The notes below the pieces were generated by a model, which worked only from the letters and a program-made list of their open reading frames with translations, had not been told where the DNA came from and did no database searches. A stretch of DNA of 64,000 nt from Stachybotrys elegans (taxonomy: Eukaryota; Ascomycota; Sordariomycetes; Hypocreales; Stachybotryaceae): NCBI GenBank assembly GCA_020746835.1, contig JAGPNK010000008.1:1488001-1552000 (forward strand), written 5' to 3'. Below, piece after piece: positions 1 to 10,962 of the stretch. Every line of letters begins with the position of its first letter. The stretch's first letter is position 1. The position numbers and the translations under genes are program-made.

Positions 1-1565
1 AACATCAAGGCCAATGTCTCTGCCATGGTCCAGATTGGATGCGTCGGAGGTGCCCTAATGTAAATACCCCCCAATATTTTGACAGGCCATGACGTCGTGC
101 TAACCATCAACTACCTAGTGCCTTCACCATCTGCGATAAGCTTGGTCGACTTTGGGCAACGCGACAACTCTGCATGGTTTGGATTATCGGAATCGTCATC
201 TTCATGCTTAACAACGGCCACCTTGGCGCGGTCTATGCTGGACGTTTTATTGCCGGTATTGGAATTGGACAGACGGCTGTCGTCGGCCCTGTATACCTTG
301 CCGAGATTGCCCCAGCCTCTGTCCGTGGTCTCTGCACCTGCGCCTTCTCTGGGTCAGTCTATCTGGGCATCGTCCTCGCCTACTTCGCCAACTACGGCGC
401 CAGCCTTCACATGGCCGAGTACTCGAATGCCCGCTGGCTCGTCCCCACCAGCTTGCACATCATGTTCGCCACCGTCGCCCTCGTCCTGAGCTTCTTCCAG
501 TACGAGTCCCCTCGATTCCTTGTCGAGAACAACCAGGTCGACGAAGCCACCAAGGTTATGGCCAGGCTGCGCAACCTCCCCGTCGATGACCCCTACATCA
601 TCAGGGAGATTTCCAGCATTCAGCACGCATACTCCCTTGAGCTCGAGGCCACCAAGGGCGTCAGCTGGGTCGGAAAGCTCAAGGAGCTCCTGCTTATCCC
701 TAGCAATCTCTACTGTCTCTACCTGGCTAGCATGTGCCAGATTCTGGCCCAATGGTCTGGCGCTGGCTCCATCACCCTCTACGCCCCCGATTTCTTCAGC
801 CTGCTGGGAATCACTGGAAGCAGCGAATCCTTGCTTGTCACGGCTGTCTTTGGTATCGTCAAGTTCATCGCTGCCCTCGTCGCCGCTCTCTTCCTTGTTG
901 AGGTTATTGGCCGCAAGAGGTCGCTCATTCTCGGTATCACTCTGCAGGCTCTGACCATGGTCTACGTTGCTGGTTTCTTGACCGCCCTCCCCAAGCTCGG
1001 CCAGGAGGGCTACGAGGTTCCCTCTGCTGCAATCGGCGCAAGCCGCGGAGCCATCGCCGCCATCTATATTTCTGGCTTCGGATGGGTCCTTGGTTGGAAC
1101 ACGAGTAAGTGGCCCCGTTGATGGGAAGCAAGTTCCTCCGCTAACATGTACCCAGTGCAATACGTTCTCACTGCTGAGATCTTCCCCCTCCGTGTCCGTG
1201 CTCTTGGCACCTCCTGGGTCATGACCCTCCACTTTGTCAGCCAGTACGGCAACAGCCGTGCGGTTCCCAACATGCTCCAGTCCGTCTCCGAGGGCGGAAT
1301 CACTCCCCAGGGAACCTTTTGGTGCTTTGCTGCCGTTCTGCTCGTGAGCATTGCATGGGTCTGGTTCTCGGTTCCCGAGACGGCCGGCCGTGACCTTGAG
1401 AGCATCCACACTCTGTTTGAGCTCCCCTGGTACAAGATTGGTCTCGCTGGCAACAAGCACGCCGCCGAGCAGGATATTGTGCGCCACGAGAAGGAGGAGG
1501 CCGCCCAGAACCTCGATGGACACGCGCAGTACGTTGAGACTGTTCCCGAGAAGAGGGATGTTTGA
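1..1565 (+). CDS. MFS sugar/quinate-type transporter, 5' partial
   Basis: Proton-coupled sugar or quinate permease of the plasma membrane (major facilitator superfamily, sugar porter family). The start lies left of the window. Exons are 1-59, 119-1104 and 1156-1565; the introns at 60-118 and 1105-1155 are GT-AG and restore frame. The sugar-porter signature GRFIAGIGIG...PVYLAEIAP..RG is clear, followed by the mid-protein PESPRFL-like motif (YESPRFLVENN), the VIGRKRS loop, and the C-terminal PETAGRDLE motif, which ends the transmembrane core. About ten of twelve helices are visible. The C-terminal tail is hydrophilic (ends EKRDV). The closest textbook relatives are the quinate permease and hexose transporter-like groups; the substrate cannot be decided. 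The large antisense open frame over 354-1523 is a codon-bias shadow. Confidence 0.9.
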
Positions 1566-1983
1566 TGAAATGATACGACTATGGTTACCGGATATATATG
1601 GGACTCCAACGAGTACTGGCGCATGCGATTGGAAAGCGAAATGATAAATGTTTGGGTTCTCATTGGATCATGAAGACATAGAAAAGCACAGTAGCCAAGA
1701 ATAAAGCGATTGAAATGCTTTTCAACAAAAGTATGACAGCCCAGTGATGACCCGAATTAGATTAGATGGATCATTACTATCCCTTCTATGGACAGGTGAG
1801 ACTGACATGTCAGGTATTGCAGGAGGGACATTGAGCACAGATAGAGGTAGATAAGACAGGGCGGAAGGTGAATTGACAATGCGGAGAGAAAGACTAAACG
1901 GAATATACGAGGCACAATAGACTATAGTGTGATAAATGTCGAGCAGCTGGCAGTATCTTGAACCAGTTTCATAGAGTCGACCC
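1566..1983. other. Convergent intergenic spacer
   Basis: This 418 bp stretch lies between the 3' ends of the transporter and the dienelactone hydrolase. It is moderately AT-rich and would carry both 3' UTRs. No coding signal or repeat is visible in it. Confidence 0.5.
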
Positions 1984-2847
1984 TCAATCCACCCCCAAAT
2001 GCTTGCGGAACCATCGCTTGGCTTGCTCAGCCGCCGCGATTGCACCCTTATCCTCAATAGCTTGCTTGGGATCGGCACGAACAGCAAACCCATGCGTACA
2101 GCCTTCGTATACCGCCACTTGGTACAGGTCCTTGTTCCCTCCGAATGCCTCCGCCATCGCTTCCTCAAGAGGTGCGATTGACTTTACCGGCAACATCAAG
2201 TCTCTGTCACCAATGGCAAGACTAGTAGGCACAGCGAGCGCCTTGACAGAGGTGATCAGGTCGTTGGGCACATTGGCGCCGGAAGGATGGGCTACGAAAT
2301 GCGCATCCACCAAGGGCGTCTTGCTGCCCGGAGTCATGGGTTCCTGGGAGAGCTTGATGGACTGGTAACCACCCCAGCAGAAGCCGGCAACGCCGAGACG
2401 ACCGCCCTCCGGCAACGCGCTCTTAGCGGCGCGTGAGTACTCGAGAAGTTGCGGCACGGCGTTGCGAGTGCGCACCAGCATGGGCCCCATGATACTGACA
2501 GCTTGGAGCCCAGCTAGAACACGGCGGATCTGCCCTGGGATATCATACCAAAGCACGGACGTGTTCATGATATCCATGGCGTCGATGAGCGCCAGTGACG
2601 CACCGCCTCCAGGGATGATGTCAGGGACGAACACGAGGCAGCCCGTATCAGTGGCATACTTGTCGGCCAGGAGCTTGTTGTTGATAAGCTTCGTGCCAAA
2701 GATGTCAGATATAAAAATGATGACGGCTGATGGTACCGGGTTTCCTTCAGGTGAGGCCACGTAGGTGGGGATGCCGTGGACAACCTCTTGCTTGCCACGG
2801 GGCGTACCATCATGGATGGTTCCTTTGAAGCAGTCCTGACAATACAT
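1984..2847 (-). CDS. Dienelactone hydrolase family protein
   Basis: Single-exon alpha/beta hydrolase of 287 aa, the usual length for the dienelactone hydrolase family (PF01738). The family triad is visible: the cysteine nucleophile in GFCWGG (about C157), an acid in IGDRD (D214 or D216) and the histidine in THGFA (about H252). The AHPSG motif at about 186 is also typical. Members are cytosolic and cleave lactones or other esters; fungal ones occur both in catabolism and in secondary-metabolite clusters. The ATG at 2847 is the first in frame, and an MYCQDCFKG-type start is common for fungal members. The gene is divergent from the Zn2Cys6 regulator at 3567 across about 720 bp, so shared control is possible but not shown. 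The substrate is unknown. Confidence 0.9.
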   Translation of the reverse strand: MYCQDCFKGTIHDGTPRGKQEVVHGIPTYVASPEGNPVPSAVIIFISDIFGTKLINNKLLADKYATDTGCLVFVPDIIPGGGASLALIDAMDIMNTSVLWYDIPGQIRRVLAGLQAVSIMGPMLVRTRNAVPQLLEYSRAAKSALPEGGRLGVAGFCWGGYQSIKLSQEPMTPGSKTPLVDAHFVAHPSGANVPNDLITSVKALAVPTSLAIGDRDLMLPVKSIAPLEEAMAEAFGGNKDLYQVAVYEGCTHGFAVRADPKQAIEDKGAIAAAEQAKRWFRKHLGVD

Positions 2848-3566
2848 TCTAATAAGAAGATGCGGTTTGGTTATATGTGAAGGAGGATAACGATATAATA
2901 GGCAACCTGGGGATTTGGATGGTACGAATAGTTGGACTCGTGCTCCTATTTATGCTTGCAGCCCAAGAGTAAGGCGTAACGTGCTGCCTTCCTCGAAGAC
3001 AGCCCATCACTATTTGCTTGCTTCTCATCCCCTCTCTCTGTTTATTCCCCGGGTTTTGCGTTGGCCGAGTTGAAGCATCGAGGTGTTCTTCTCAGCAACT
3101 TGATTGGCCGTCGGGGACTCAGGAGCTCACAATATCCGAGAAGGATCTCAAGCTGACGCAACAATCGCAGGTTATCAGATAAGGCAACCAATAAAGCTAC
3201 CCCCCGATAAATCCACTCATTCTCGAATTGGTTTGGCTTAAGCGCGGTCGACCGAGAAAGGGAATCTGCTGGGTCATCCTCGCATCCTTCCCCTCGGTAT
3301 CGTACATACAGCGGGGGATACAGTGTATGGTCTGTCAGGCAGATATCTACTTACGTTGCAATGCGGCAAAGGGATTATGGCAGTATTATTTACCATGTTC
3401 TTATTTCTGCTGTTGCCTGAATCCACACATTGCTTCTCCGCATTTTTGTCTCGCCCGTTGCAAGACCCGAAGCCTCCCACACCCACCGAATCTAAGCGTT
3501 CATCATTTCGTCATCACCAATTGCTCAAGAGTCCAATGGGAGCACCTCTTCAACATTAACGCCTTG
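2848..3566. promoter_or_regulatory. Divergent intergenic region between hydrolase and regulator
   Basis: About 720 bp separate the two divergent starts and must hold both promoters. The open frame continues upstream of 3567 without a convincing zinc-cluster-protein N-terminus (hydrophobic, cysteine-rich, unlike the family), so I treat 3228-3566 as 5' leader. No specific operator could be assigned by eye. Confidence 0.4.
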
Positions 3567-5174
3567 ATGTCTGCGTCAAGAACCAAGAGCGGCTGTTGGA
3601 CTTGCCGCATACGCCGGAAGAAGTGTGATGAAGCGAAGCCAGTCTGTGTCAGCTGTGCATCACGGGCACTCCACTGCCACGGCTATGGCGAGAGGCCCGC
3701 CTGGATGTCTGGTGAGCACGGTCGGCAGCAAATTTTAGATTCGGAACAAGCAAGGGATGTCCGAAACGGTGCAGAGAGAGCCTACCGTCGCCGTAGGCAA
3801 AACGGCTCCGCTGTAGCCCCGTGGTCGCCCTATGTTCTTGTTCAAGACTTGTCCCGCCCCTCTCCTGACACCCACCCGCGCAGTCCTGAACTTGACCGTA
3901 CTTGGTCGAGTTGCACGCAGATCCTACGGGACTGTGACTATACTCCAGATTACCAATACGTGCACACGTTTCTCGACCTGATATTCCCTGTCCAATGGGG
4001 GTTTTTTGACCTTCACCAACGGCAATCCGACCGTCAGTGGCTGTTCGATACCATCATCGCCTCAGAGCCTATATATCACGCATCTCTTGGAATGTGTCTG
4101 TCCTTCGAATCTGGCTTAAAGGCCGGAAGCACCAGCGGCCAGTGCAACATCACGCCAGAGGTTCGGGCATCCAAGCTCTCCGCACTAAGAGGATTGCAGC
4201 AATATGTTGCGCAACTCCAGCAGGAGCCATGCCTTGACATATCATTCCTTCCACAAGCCGTCCGCTCTGTGGCGGTTATACTGTTACTCGCCAGCCTAGA
4301 GATATTCACAGACGTTGAGGGCTCTTGGGAGGTCCATCAAAATGCGGCAGGCACGGTTCTGGATTTGATCGAGACCAAAATGACTGTGCCTGGCAGTACT
4401 AGTACTCTGGGAGTTGGATTTGTGGGACATCTGCTTCAAACTCTAGCTCCGTCATTTGAGACTCGCGCGCTTGAGTTCTTCGTCACGTCTTTTGTCTGGG
4501 GGGACATTTTAGCCGAAGCAACACATGGCATCACATATGGAAAGCCGAGGCAGTTCGACTACCTTCCCCTCTTACGACAGGATATTATAAACATGAGAAC
4601 CATAATGGGCTGCCGCAACTCAATTATGATCGCTATCAAAGAGGTTAGCACTCTCGCTGCTTCTGCGACGCAGGGGCAGTGGGAGGCTGAGCAGATGGAC
4701 AAGGCAAAAATCCTCAATCAACGGATTCGAGACTTGGTACAGGAGACGACCCATGTTATTACTTCTGAACCTGCTAACCCAGAGGCTGGTAGTCACTGGG
4801 TCACAGCTATCCATGCACATGCATGCTTGGTCTTTCTGCAAACAATCCTTATGCTTCATGTGGGAAGGAGCTTGCTAGACATGAAAGGAGCAGTGGAGGA
4901 ATGCCTTGTACTGCTTGAAGCACTCCCTTCTCACTTATTCATCCGGGTTTGCTGGCCGTATGCTCTGGTGGGGTGCATGGCTAGCGAATCCCAGCATGGG
5001 AGATTTAGGGTTGTGCTGCGGCGGGCGGAGGAGGCGGGACATGTTTTGGGATTCACCTGGAAGGGGCTGATTATCATGGAGGCGTGCTGGAAACTGCGGC
5101 ACGAGATGCCGGGGTCAGTGTGGTGTCTACAGACGACAATGAAGCATATGGAAATGCGCGTTTTATTGATATGA
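3567..5174 (+). CDS. Zn2Cys6 transcription factor with fungal-specific TF domain
   Basis: Nuclear regulator of 535 aa. The N-terminus carries a textbook binuclear zinc cluster, C-X2-C-X6-C-X6-C-X2-C-X6-C, with cysteines at 10, 13, 20, 27, 30 and 37 (core GCWTCRIRRKKCDEAKPVC). A basic linker (YRRRR) follows, then a long helical region resembling the fungal-specific domain PF11951 (segments such as SLGMCLSFESG and SWEVHQNAAGTVL). I chose the ATG at 3567 because MSASRTKSGCWTC places the cluster at the very N-terminus, as in relatives; the same frame is open upstream to 3228 but that part does not look like protein. No intron is needed. It is divergent from the dienelactone hydrolase and about 11 kb from the nearest PKS, so a role in polyketide control is only a guess. 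Confidence 0.88.
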   Translation: MSASRTKSGCWTCRIRRKKCDEAKPVCVSCASRALHCHGYGERPAWMSGEHGRQQILDSEQARDVRNGAERAYRRRRQNGSAVAPWSPYVLVQDLSRPSPDTHPRSPELDRTWSSCTQILRDCDYTPDYQYVHTFLDLIFPVQWGFFDLHQRQSDRQWLFDTIIASEPIYHASLGMCLSFESGLKAGSTSGQCNITPEVRASKLSALRGLQQYVAQLQQEPCLDISFLPQAVRSVAVILLLASLEIFTDVEGSWEVHQNAAGTVLDLIETKMTVPGSTSTLGVGFVGHLLQTLAPSFETRALEFFVTSFVWGDILAEATHGITYGKPRQFDYLPLLRQDIINMRTIMGCRNSIMIAIKEVSTLAASATQGQWEAEQMDKAKILNQRIRDLVQETTHVITSEPANPEAGSHWVTAIHAHACLVFLQTILMLHVGRSLLDMKGAVEECLVLLEALPSHLFIRVCWPYALVGCMASESQHGRFRVVLRRAEEAGHVLGFTWKGLIIMEACWKLRHEMPGSVWCLQTTMKHMEMRVLLI

Positions 5175-5371
5175 TGTATGCTTAAAGAATGAGTTTCTTC
5201 TACTCTGTTGAAGAATAGACTTGATGCGTTGTAAGTGAGCTTCTCTAGCGTGGCAAGCAAAGGGTATGGCTAAGACTGTGAAGCCCATGTCTCCTTCGCT
5301 TGCCATAGATTCTTGAATATTCCATAGGATAGATACAGGGCCTGAAACTCTCCTAGCAATCCTTCCTTCCA

Positions 5372-7733
5372 TCATCTGTTGCTTAAATCCGAGGCATTAT
5401 TTGTATCAGGATGATCAGGCTCGACATGCTGCTCTCCGTCGACTATTTCCACCACGGAAGCGGTCCCTAAGTCTGATCTCTTGGGCAGAGTTGTCGAGTG
5501 CAGGCTTTCCGTCGCTGCTTCTGTCCTCGTCTTTTCCATGGGGTCTCCCTCCGGGCGATATAGAACTGGATGATTTAGGTCGCTTATATCCAAGCTTCCC
5601 AGTAGTCCGTCTTCAGCTGGTATCGGCATGTAATCGGTGCAGTTTCTCCACGGCGAGCCTCCCCAACCCACACCTTCTTGCGCAAGGCGGTTTTGCTGTA
5701 GGGTTTCATTCGTAGTCCACTCGAGGTATCTATACATACTTCCCTTGTCCTCCACGGCCTGGCCGTTTCGGAGCTTCTTCTGGGTTCGCTGAAAATGGTA
5801 GTCCCATCCCGCCGGGAGAGCCAAAGATATAACGATGATAAGCGCGCCGACGACGTACGTGAAGCATAGGCCAAACATGGAGAAAGAACCATATCGGGTG
5901 GAGAGTACCTTCTATAAGATATTAGCAAATCTGGCGGCAAGGATATGACATAAAGCGAAGAAATATCCTTGGTTGGCTGACGTACCTGGTTCGTACACAT
6001 TTCCTTTTGGTAAGCAGTCTCAGGTCCTTGGACTGACTCTTGGAGTTCTGGCCGAGTAGGCCCGATTGCCGTGTTCACAAAATTTGCCTGTAGCGCCGCA
6101 AGACATATATTCCAGAGATGCGTCATATCAAGCTGCCACTGGTTGTCTGGCAAAGGTCCCTGTATCCCGGAACGGTAACGGCGCTGAGATGGAAGAACAG
6201 ATGGACCCGAGACGTGGAGGATGCCTAACTGCTGGGACGTCCACCCGTCCCACACCGATTCAAACCAGCGATACCTGCTTGCCCTCCTAGACTCACCTTC
6301 GGGAATCACTTGAGACTGAGGATCGATATCAAATAGTGGAAAGGCGCTGACTCTTGCATCGGTGAAGCTGGCGAGTTTGCCACAGTTGGAATTTTCCCCC
6401 GAGTCTGTCGGTGCAGAACTCCCGTAACATAATTGCTGACGAATGACGCAAGCGAGAGGGGAGGCCGCTTGCACTGGAGAGTAAAACCATCGAGATTGAG
6501 AGTCGGCAAGCCTCGGGACACTTGTCGAGTTGCGTGTTGCCTCATACCAAGGGTCAAGTGTCGGCTTGGCAAAGAGGACACCATTCCCAGACAAAAACGC
6601 CAGAGCAACGTCTCCATCTAAACGCTGCAACTCTGGAGTTGGTATAAATGTCGAGCGCCTTGAAAGGCTTCCATTGTAGGCCAGTGCGACAAAGGATCTA
6701 AGGAGTAATGCTACTGGTAAGCCTTGAGGTAGAAATTGCAATCATCAAGTGGTGCGACTTACCTTGCCATGAAGTTGGTGCCAGGCAAAGTTTCCGGCTG
6801 ACGAGTTCTGTACTGAGCACTCAACGACTCCACTGCGTAGGTAACATTGCTGGTATCGTTGCCCCAGAATCGTGAACCATAATGATATCTGGTGTAGTTG
6901 ACGTCTTCAAATTCTTGGTCGGTGGTGTATCCGTCCGTGACCAAAGGCGCACATTCAAAGACAACTCTTAGCCAAATGTTGTCCTCACTAGGCGCATTAA
7001 CTCCAAGGTGAACATTGCTGTTAATATATCCCGAATCTATTCGTAGATTTTTATTGTCACTCTTGCAAATGCCTCCTTGAAAAGGACACGAAGCATTTCC
7101 ATCAACCGTGGAGGAAAGAGATGGCCTGATAAATCTTGCACAGTCGAGCAGACCGGATGCTTCTGACGAATAGCACTGCTGAACATAATTTGCCAGATTC
7201 GAAGCGGTCGTAGATTGGTAAACAGTCAGCTGATCTGACGAGGTTGAAGTATTGAAGATCGGCAGGCCACAATTGGCACCATCGAGTAGGACTTCTCGTC
7301 CAGCACTGCTGGAGATGGTGGCTGAGAAGCCACTGGCGAGAATGAATGCCGCAAGGGTACACGCAGACGACAAGATAGAAGGCAGAACAGTAGTAATCGA
7401 CTTCTTGGAAGAGCGTTGCCACGACAAGGCTAAGCGGAGAGAAGCATAGAGACCAGACTCGGCAGAGTGAGAGTTGCGCAGGATAAGTTGGTTTTGATGG
7501 TGAGGCCCCTCGTGAGTCCTTGAAAAGGGCCTAGAATTGAATCTATGCAAGAGGATGCAGATGATTCTCCAGAAGCGAGTTCCCACTAGAGCAACGAAGA
7601 ACGAGGTAAATGCAATGAGGATGTCAGCCTCTGATCGAGTGAGAGTCAAGGTGGAACCAAGGATGGGTCCACGGGACCAATTGATCCAGACGCCTCTGTA
7701 GGCCCTAAACTCAGTCTCGTGCGAGGAGTCCAT
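5372..7733 (-). CDS. Fungal multi-span membrane protein of unknown function
   Basis: Three exons, 7733-6763, 6697-5986 and 5911-5372, join in phase into a 740 aa protein. Exon 1 has an N-terminal transmembrane stretch (about residues 35-60, ILIAFTSFFVALVG) and a second one (SILSSACTLAAFILAS). A long extracytoplasmic part follows, rich in cysteine and N-glycosylation sequons (WGNDTSNVTY). A last transmembrane segment lies near the C-terminus (CFTYVVGALIIVISLALPAG), followed by a charged cytosolic tail. This layout is common among uncharacterised ascomycete proteins in accessory regions. I recognise no enzyme motif. Both introns are standard: GTAAGT...TAG and GTACGT...TAG. Function unknown; a surface or sensor role is conceivable from topology only. 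Confidence 0.75.
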
Positions 7734-8728
7734 GTATATGAGATTGAAGCACTATGGCACAGCCAGTCTGAGGTGTGTAGGCACTGTGGAAGGAAGTCTT
7801 GGGATGTCTAGCACTGGACCCCGCGAGGCTTTTATCCATTCCTCTACCTGCCTAGGGAAGAATTGGTTGTGTTACTGTCGAAATGGAGCCATTATTCCGC
7901 CCATAGCATATGCTCTCTATTTGGTATGGCCCTTATCATAATTACCCCTATGCATGGCAGGAGGAATATTGGCTTACTCCTGCATTGGGGGCCGTCGCGC
8001 CATTGCAACACAAACCTGGTCCATTGCTACGTGGGGGCCGAAATTGACCATCATATGGCGGTGTGAACTAGACGGATTTAGCAATTGCAAGACCATCGGC
8101 TTCGAGATCGTCCACTCGCCTTCAGAAGATTCCACTACTGAGCGCTCTCATACTCTCAAAGCTATTCATCTTAAAATAGGAAGAAATATCCCACCGTTTA
8201 TCTATATTTGAACCTGTCAGACAGTAAGTTTCTTTGTTCGATATAATGCTTTATTGCCTCTCTTCTTGTTCTCTAGAAAATGGGAGCAACCCTGCTCTGG
8301 CAGGGCCACTCATCCATGCATACCAAAACACAAAAATATGAGGACAAATGAAAAGACATTTCTGATAGTCGGTTAGGTCATTCTCCGCATCTGTAACTAT
8401 CTAGGATTCGAGCTTGCCGGATGTGGTTGCGGGACCTTGTTTCGCTTACTCACGCTGCTGACCATGCGCCTGTGGCAGAGGGGAGCATGTCTCGGTAAAT
8501 CCAAGGTGCTTCTGTTGAGATAGGAGCAGAACTAGCTTGACAACCCAAAGGAGATTGTGCAGAAATATGAGCTCGCCAGGCGAGTGTAGAGGCTGTAGGT
8601 AATCTTGAGGCCTTACGGAGTAGTCATTAACAATTAATGATTCTTATCCCAGCTGCTGTAAAACGATTTGCTACCGAAAGGGTGAAAATTTGAAGAGAAT
8701 ACAAGTGTATTGAGCTCTAACATTGCTT
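7734..8728. other. Intergenic region without recognised gene
   Basis: About 1 kb upstream of the membrane protein and downstream of the kinase-like gene. The small plus-strand open frames here overlap one another in different frames, have no family resemblance and no shared codon pattern. The part next to 7733 should hold the membrane-protein promoter. Nothing else is seen. Confidence 0.4.
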
Positions 8729-10311
8729 CTAGTCCGAGTTTGAATAGGCTTGGAAATAAGCGCCAGTAACAAATGGATCAGAATCTGGGTCATATTGATC
8801 TACACCTTCGATGGGTGCATACTTTTGAACAAGGTAGCACATATTATTATAGGCCCTGTAATACGGTAAGCAGGCGACTGGCAAGTCAATCCAGACACAC
8901 AATAGGAATCGCAAAAGAGGCCGGAAAGACTGGGAATCTTACGTCTTTCTTCTGATACTTCCTGGGCACATGGCAGAGTAATTGATCGCGACCTTGATGC
9001 TGTAAAGCCTGTTTCTGTCCCCGAACTCTTCGGCAGGCTCTGCAGGTGGGAAGTGCTTGTGGTAGTGGTCCATGTATGTCTTTGAGCGGAAGAAGGTGTT
9101 CCTAGAGCAGAAAGTACTAGTTAGTGTCCATCGCATATGCTTCCATGTGGTCTGCATGAGATTAGCAAAGGGGCTTCGCGTACAGTTCACTTCTCCAATT
9201 ACCAAACTCCATCTCATTATGAGCAAAGTAGGAGCTGGCATCATACACAACGCTGTTCCCCGTCTCCAAGCTGATACCGCGATTCCCCTCCCATAAGTCG
9301 CCGTGAATTAGACAAGGTTTCACGGGCTCGTCGCTTCCACTCTGGCGCAGCTTGCCCAGCAGCCGTGGTATCACAACTTCACTCATTTGGCGGATGGCGA
9401 GCTCGAGCTCGGGCCAGGGCTCGTTTGCATCGGAGTCGAGGGTACATGCGTGTAGGAAGAGGTTGCGGAAAAAGTCGACCCATTTACTCTCCCACTTGAC
9501 AAGGTGCGGGACGTTGCCGTCGTAGGTTGTGACGAGGAACCCAAATTTGCCGGTTGGTGATTGACTATTCTTGTGCAACTCAGCGAGTCTACCCATCAAG
9601 TCCTCAGGGTCGGGTGCTGTGGTCACGTTCATGTCGATGAATTGGGATAGATAGAAGTATGTGTCCGGGCTTTGCACCTTGTAGCGCCCATAGCCATAGG
9701 GTGTAGGGATAAAGCCTGGAATGATACTATGAATCATTTTGGATGATTCGTGCTCGCCCCGAAGCATCAGACGACCATGATCTCCGTATGCAACCTAGAT
9801 ATGGCGAATCACCCCACATTAGCTACAAGATGCAAGAAAAACTCTCAAAGTAATCTGGGAAGTAACAGCATCCGAATTGGCTTTCATACTTTGAGGAAGA
9901 AGAGCCGTGTAGTACCGTCGGCCTTCTTCGTTGTTACTTTCCCAGTCACGGTCCATGCCCTCGTCCTAAACCTTTCGACTGAGGTGTACGTGACATCCTT
10001 GGGGAGAGCTAAGGGAGCGTTAGTGGCCATTGCACATTAACCACAGTGACCGGTGAGAAAATAGAACATTATCATACCCTCGATGACTGCCTCGTCGAAG
10101 GGGAACACCCCATCCAGCGGTGACAGACCGTCCTGGATTAGCCGGGCGTAGACACGCCCCTTGTTGGGATCATTAGGATTCCAAGACTGGCGAAGGAAGT
10201 AATGTAAGTGTCAAGTTCGTCAGACGGACGGTGCGAAAGAGAGGATGTTGCCAGACTCACTTCATCGTGACCGTATTGCTTAGCATTGCCGTTTTTCACG
10301 CTGGATGCCAT
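8729..10311 (-). CDS. Fructosamine-kinase-like protein
   Basis: Six exons in phase: 10311-10261, 10186-10078, 10008-9890, 9794-9184, 9101-8943 and 8855-8729, giving 391 aa. The family is fructosamine/ketosamine-3-kinase (PF03881), with a protein-kinase-like phosphotransferase fold. The catalytic loop reads CLIHGDLWEGN, and the metal-binding DFG counterpart is VVYDASSYFAHNE. An ATP-site region appears as LMLRGEHESSKMI, and the C-terminal family block YAPIEGVDQYDP is intact. Known members phosphorylate glycated amines so that sugars are shed from proteins; in fungi several related genes of unknown substrate exist. The start MASSVKNGNAK was chosen because it is the only upstream ATG that joins in phase. 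All donors are GT. The junction at 9184/9101 (CT|GTACGC) is the weakest one, but it gives the expected WRSELNTFF continuity. Confidence 0.85.
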
Positions 10312-10962
10312 CCTGTCGATCTAAAAGAACTGTGAACTGGAGTTTTTATAAGTCTAACAGAATTGAGAGAAAAGGTGTGATGGTTTTTAAGGCCAGGCTG
10401 TCGCATCCTTCTACAGCGACCCCATGAAGCTCTGAGCGGCTAATGCGGGTAGATAACCTATTGATGCCTATGATTGGTTCAAGCATGGTTGACGTTGCCT
10501 GGGCGTCCTAACTTAGTTCTCCATCTGTGGAGCGGTGATCCAATTACAGCGCTATCCACTGCCGACAACTACTAGGGCTGAAATGTGATAGGCCGACTGG
10601 TCATATCACAGAATGCCTGCAAGCCTTGTCACATAATGGGCAGAACCAACAACTGCGGGGTGATAATGTTGCAGCTCAGTCACCATAACCTGCCAACGAC
10701 ACACGCCAAATAGAAAGCCATACAGTCAAGGGTTGCTGGGAGACGACCTGATGAGGTTGTGATGCAAGACGATTAAGCTGAAACTTATCCAAGACGATGG
10801 TTGGTGCCCGCCTGTAGCATCGCTCAAGTCTTCCAGACCTGCCCAGGCTAATCAGCGTCTAACACCATCATGTAGTTTCGCAGGCCATTTGCACTCCAAA
10901 GACAGCATCGCCATCAGGGGAATGACCCTAACAGCAATGATGAAGAACAACAGCTCATTCCC
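10312..10962. promoter_or_regulatory. Divergent intergenic region, kinase-like gene and NOD-like receptor
   Basis: About 650 bp between divergent genes, expected to hold both promoters. The receptor frame stays open for some 30 codons upstream of 10963, but I saw no in-frame ATG there. No motif could be assigned. Confidence 0.4.

Noticed and set aside
354..1523. 389 aa open frame antisense to the transporter
   Set aside because: It mirrors the GC-rich codon pattern of the transporter, spans its intron and has no domain character.
3228..3566. Longer N-terminus for the Zn2Cys6 regulator
   Set aside because: The added sequence is hydrophobic and cysteine-rich, unlike the family; the ATG at 3567 puts the zinc cluster at its usual place.
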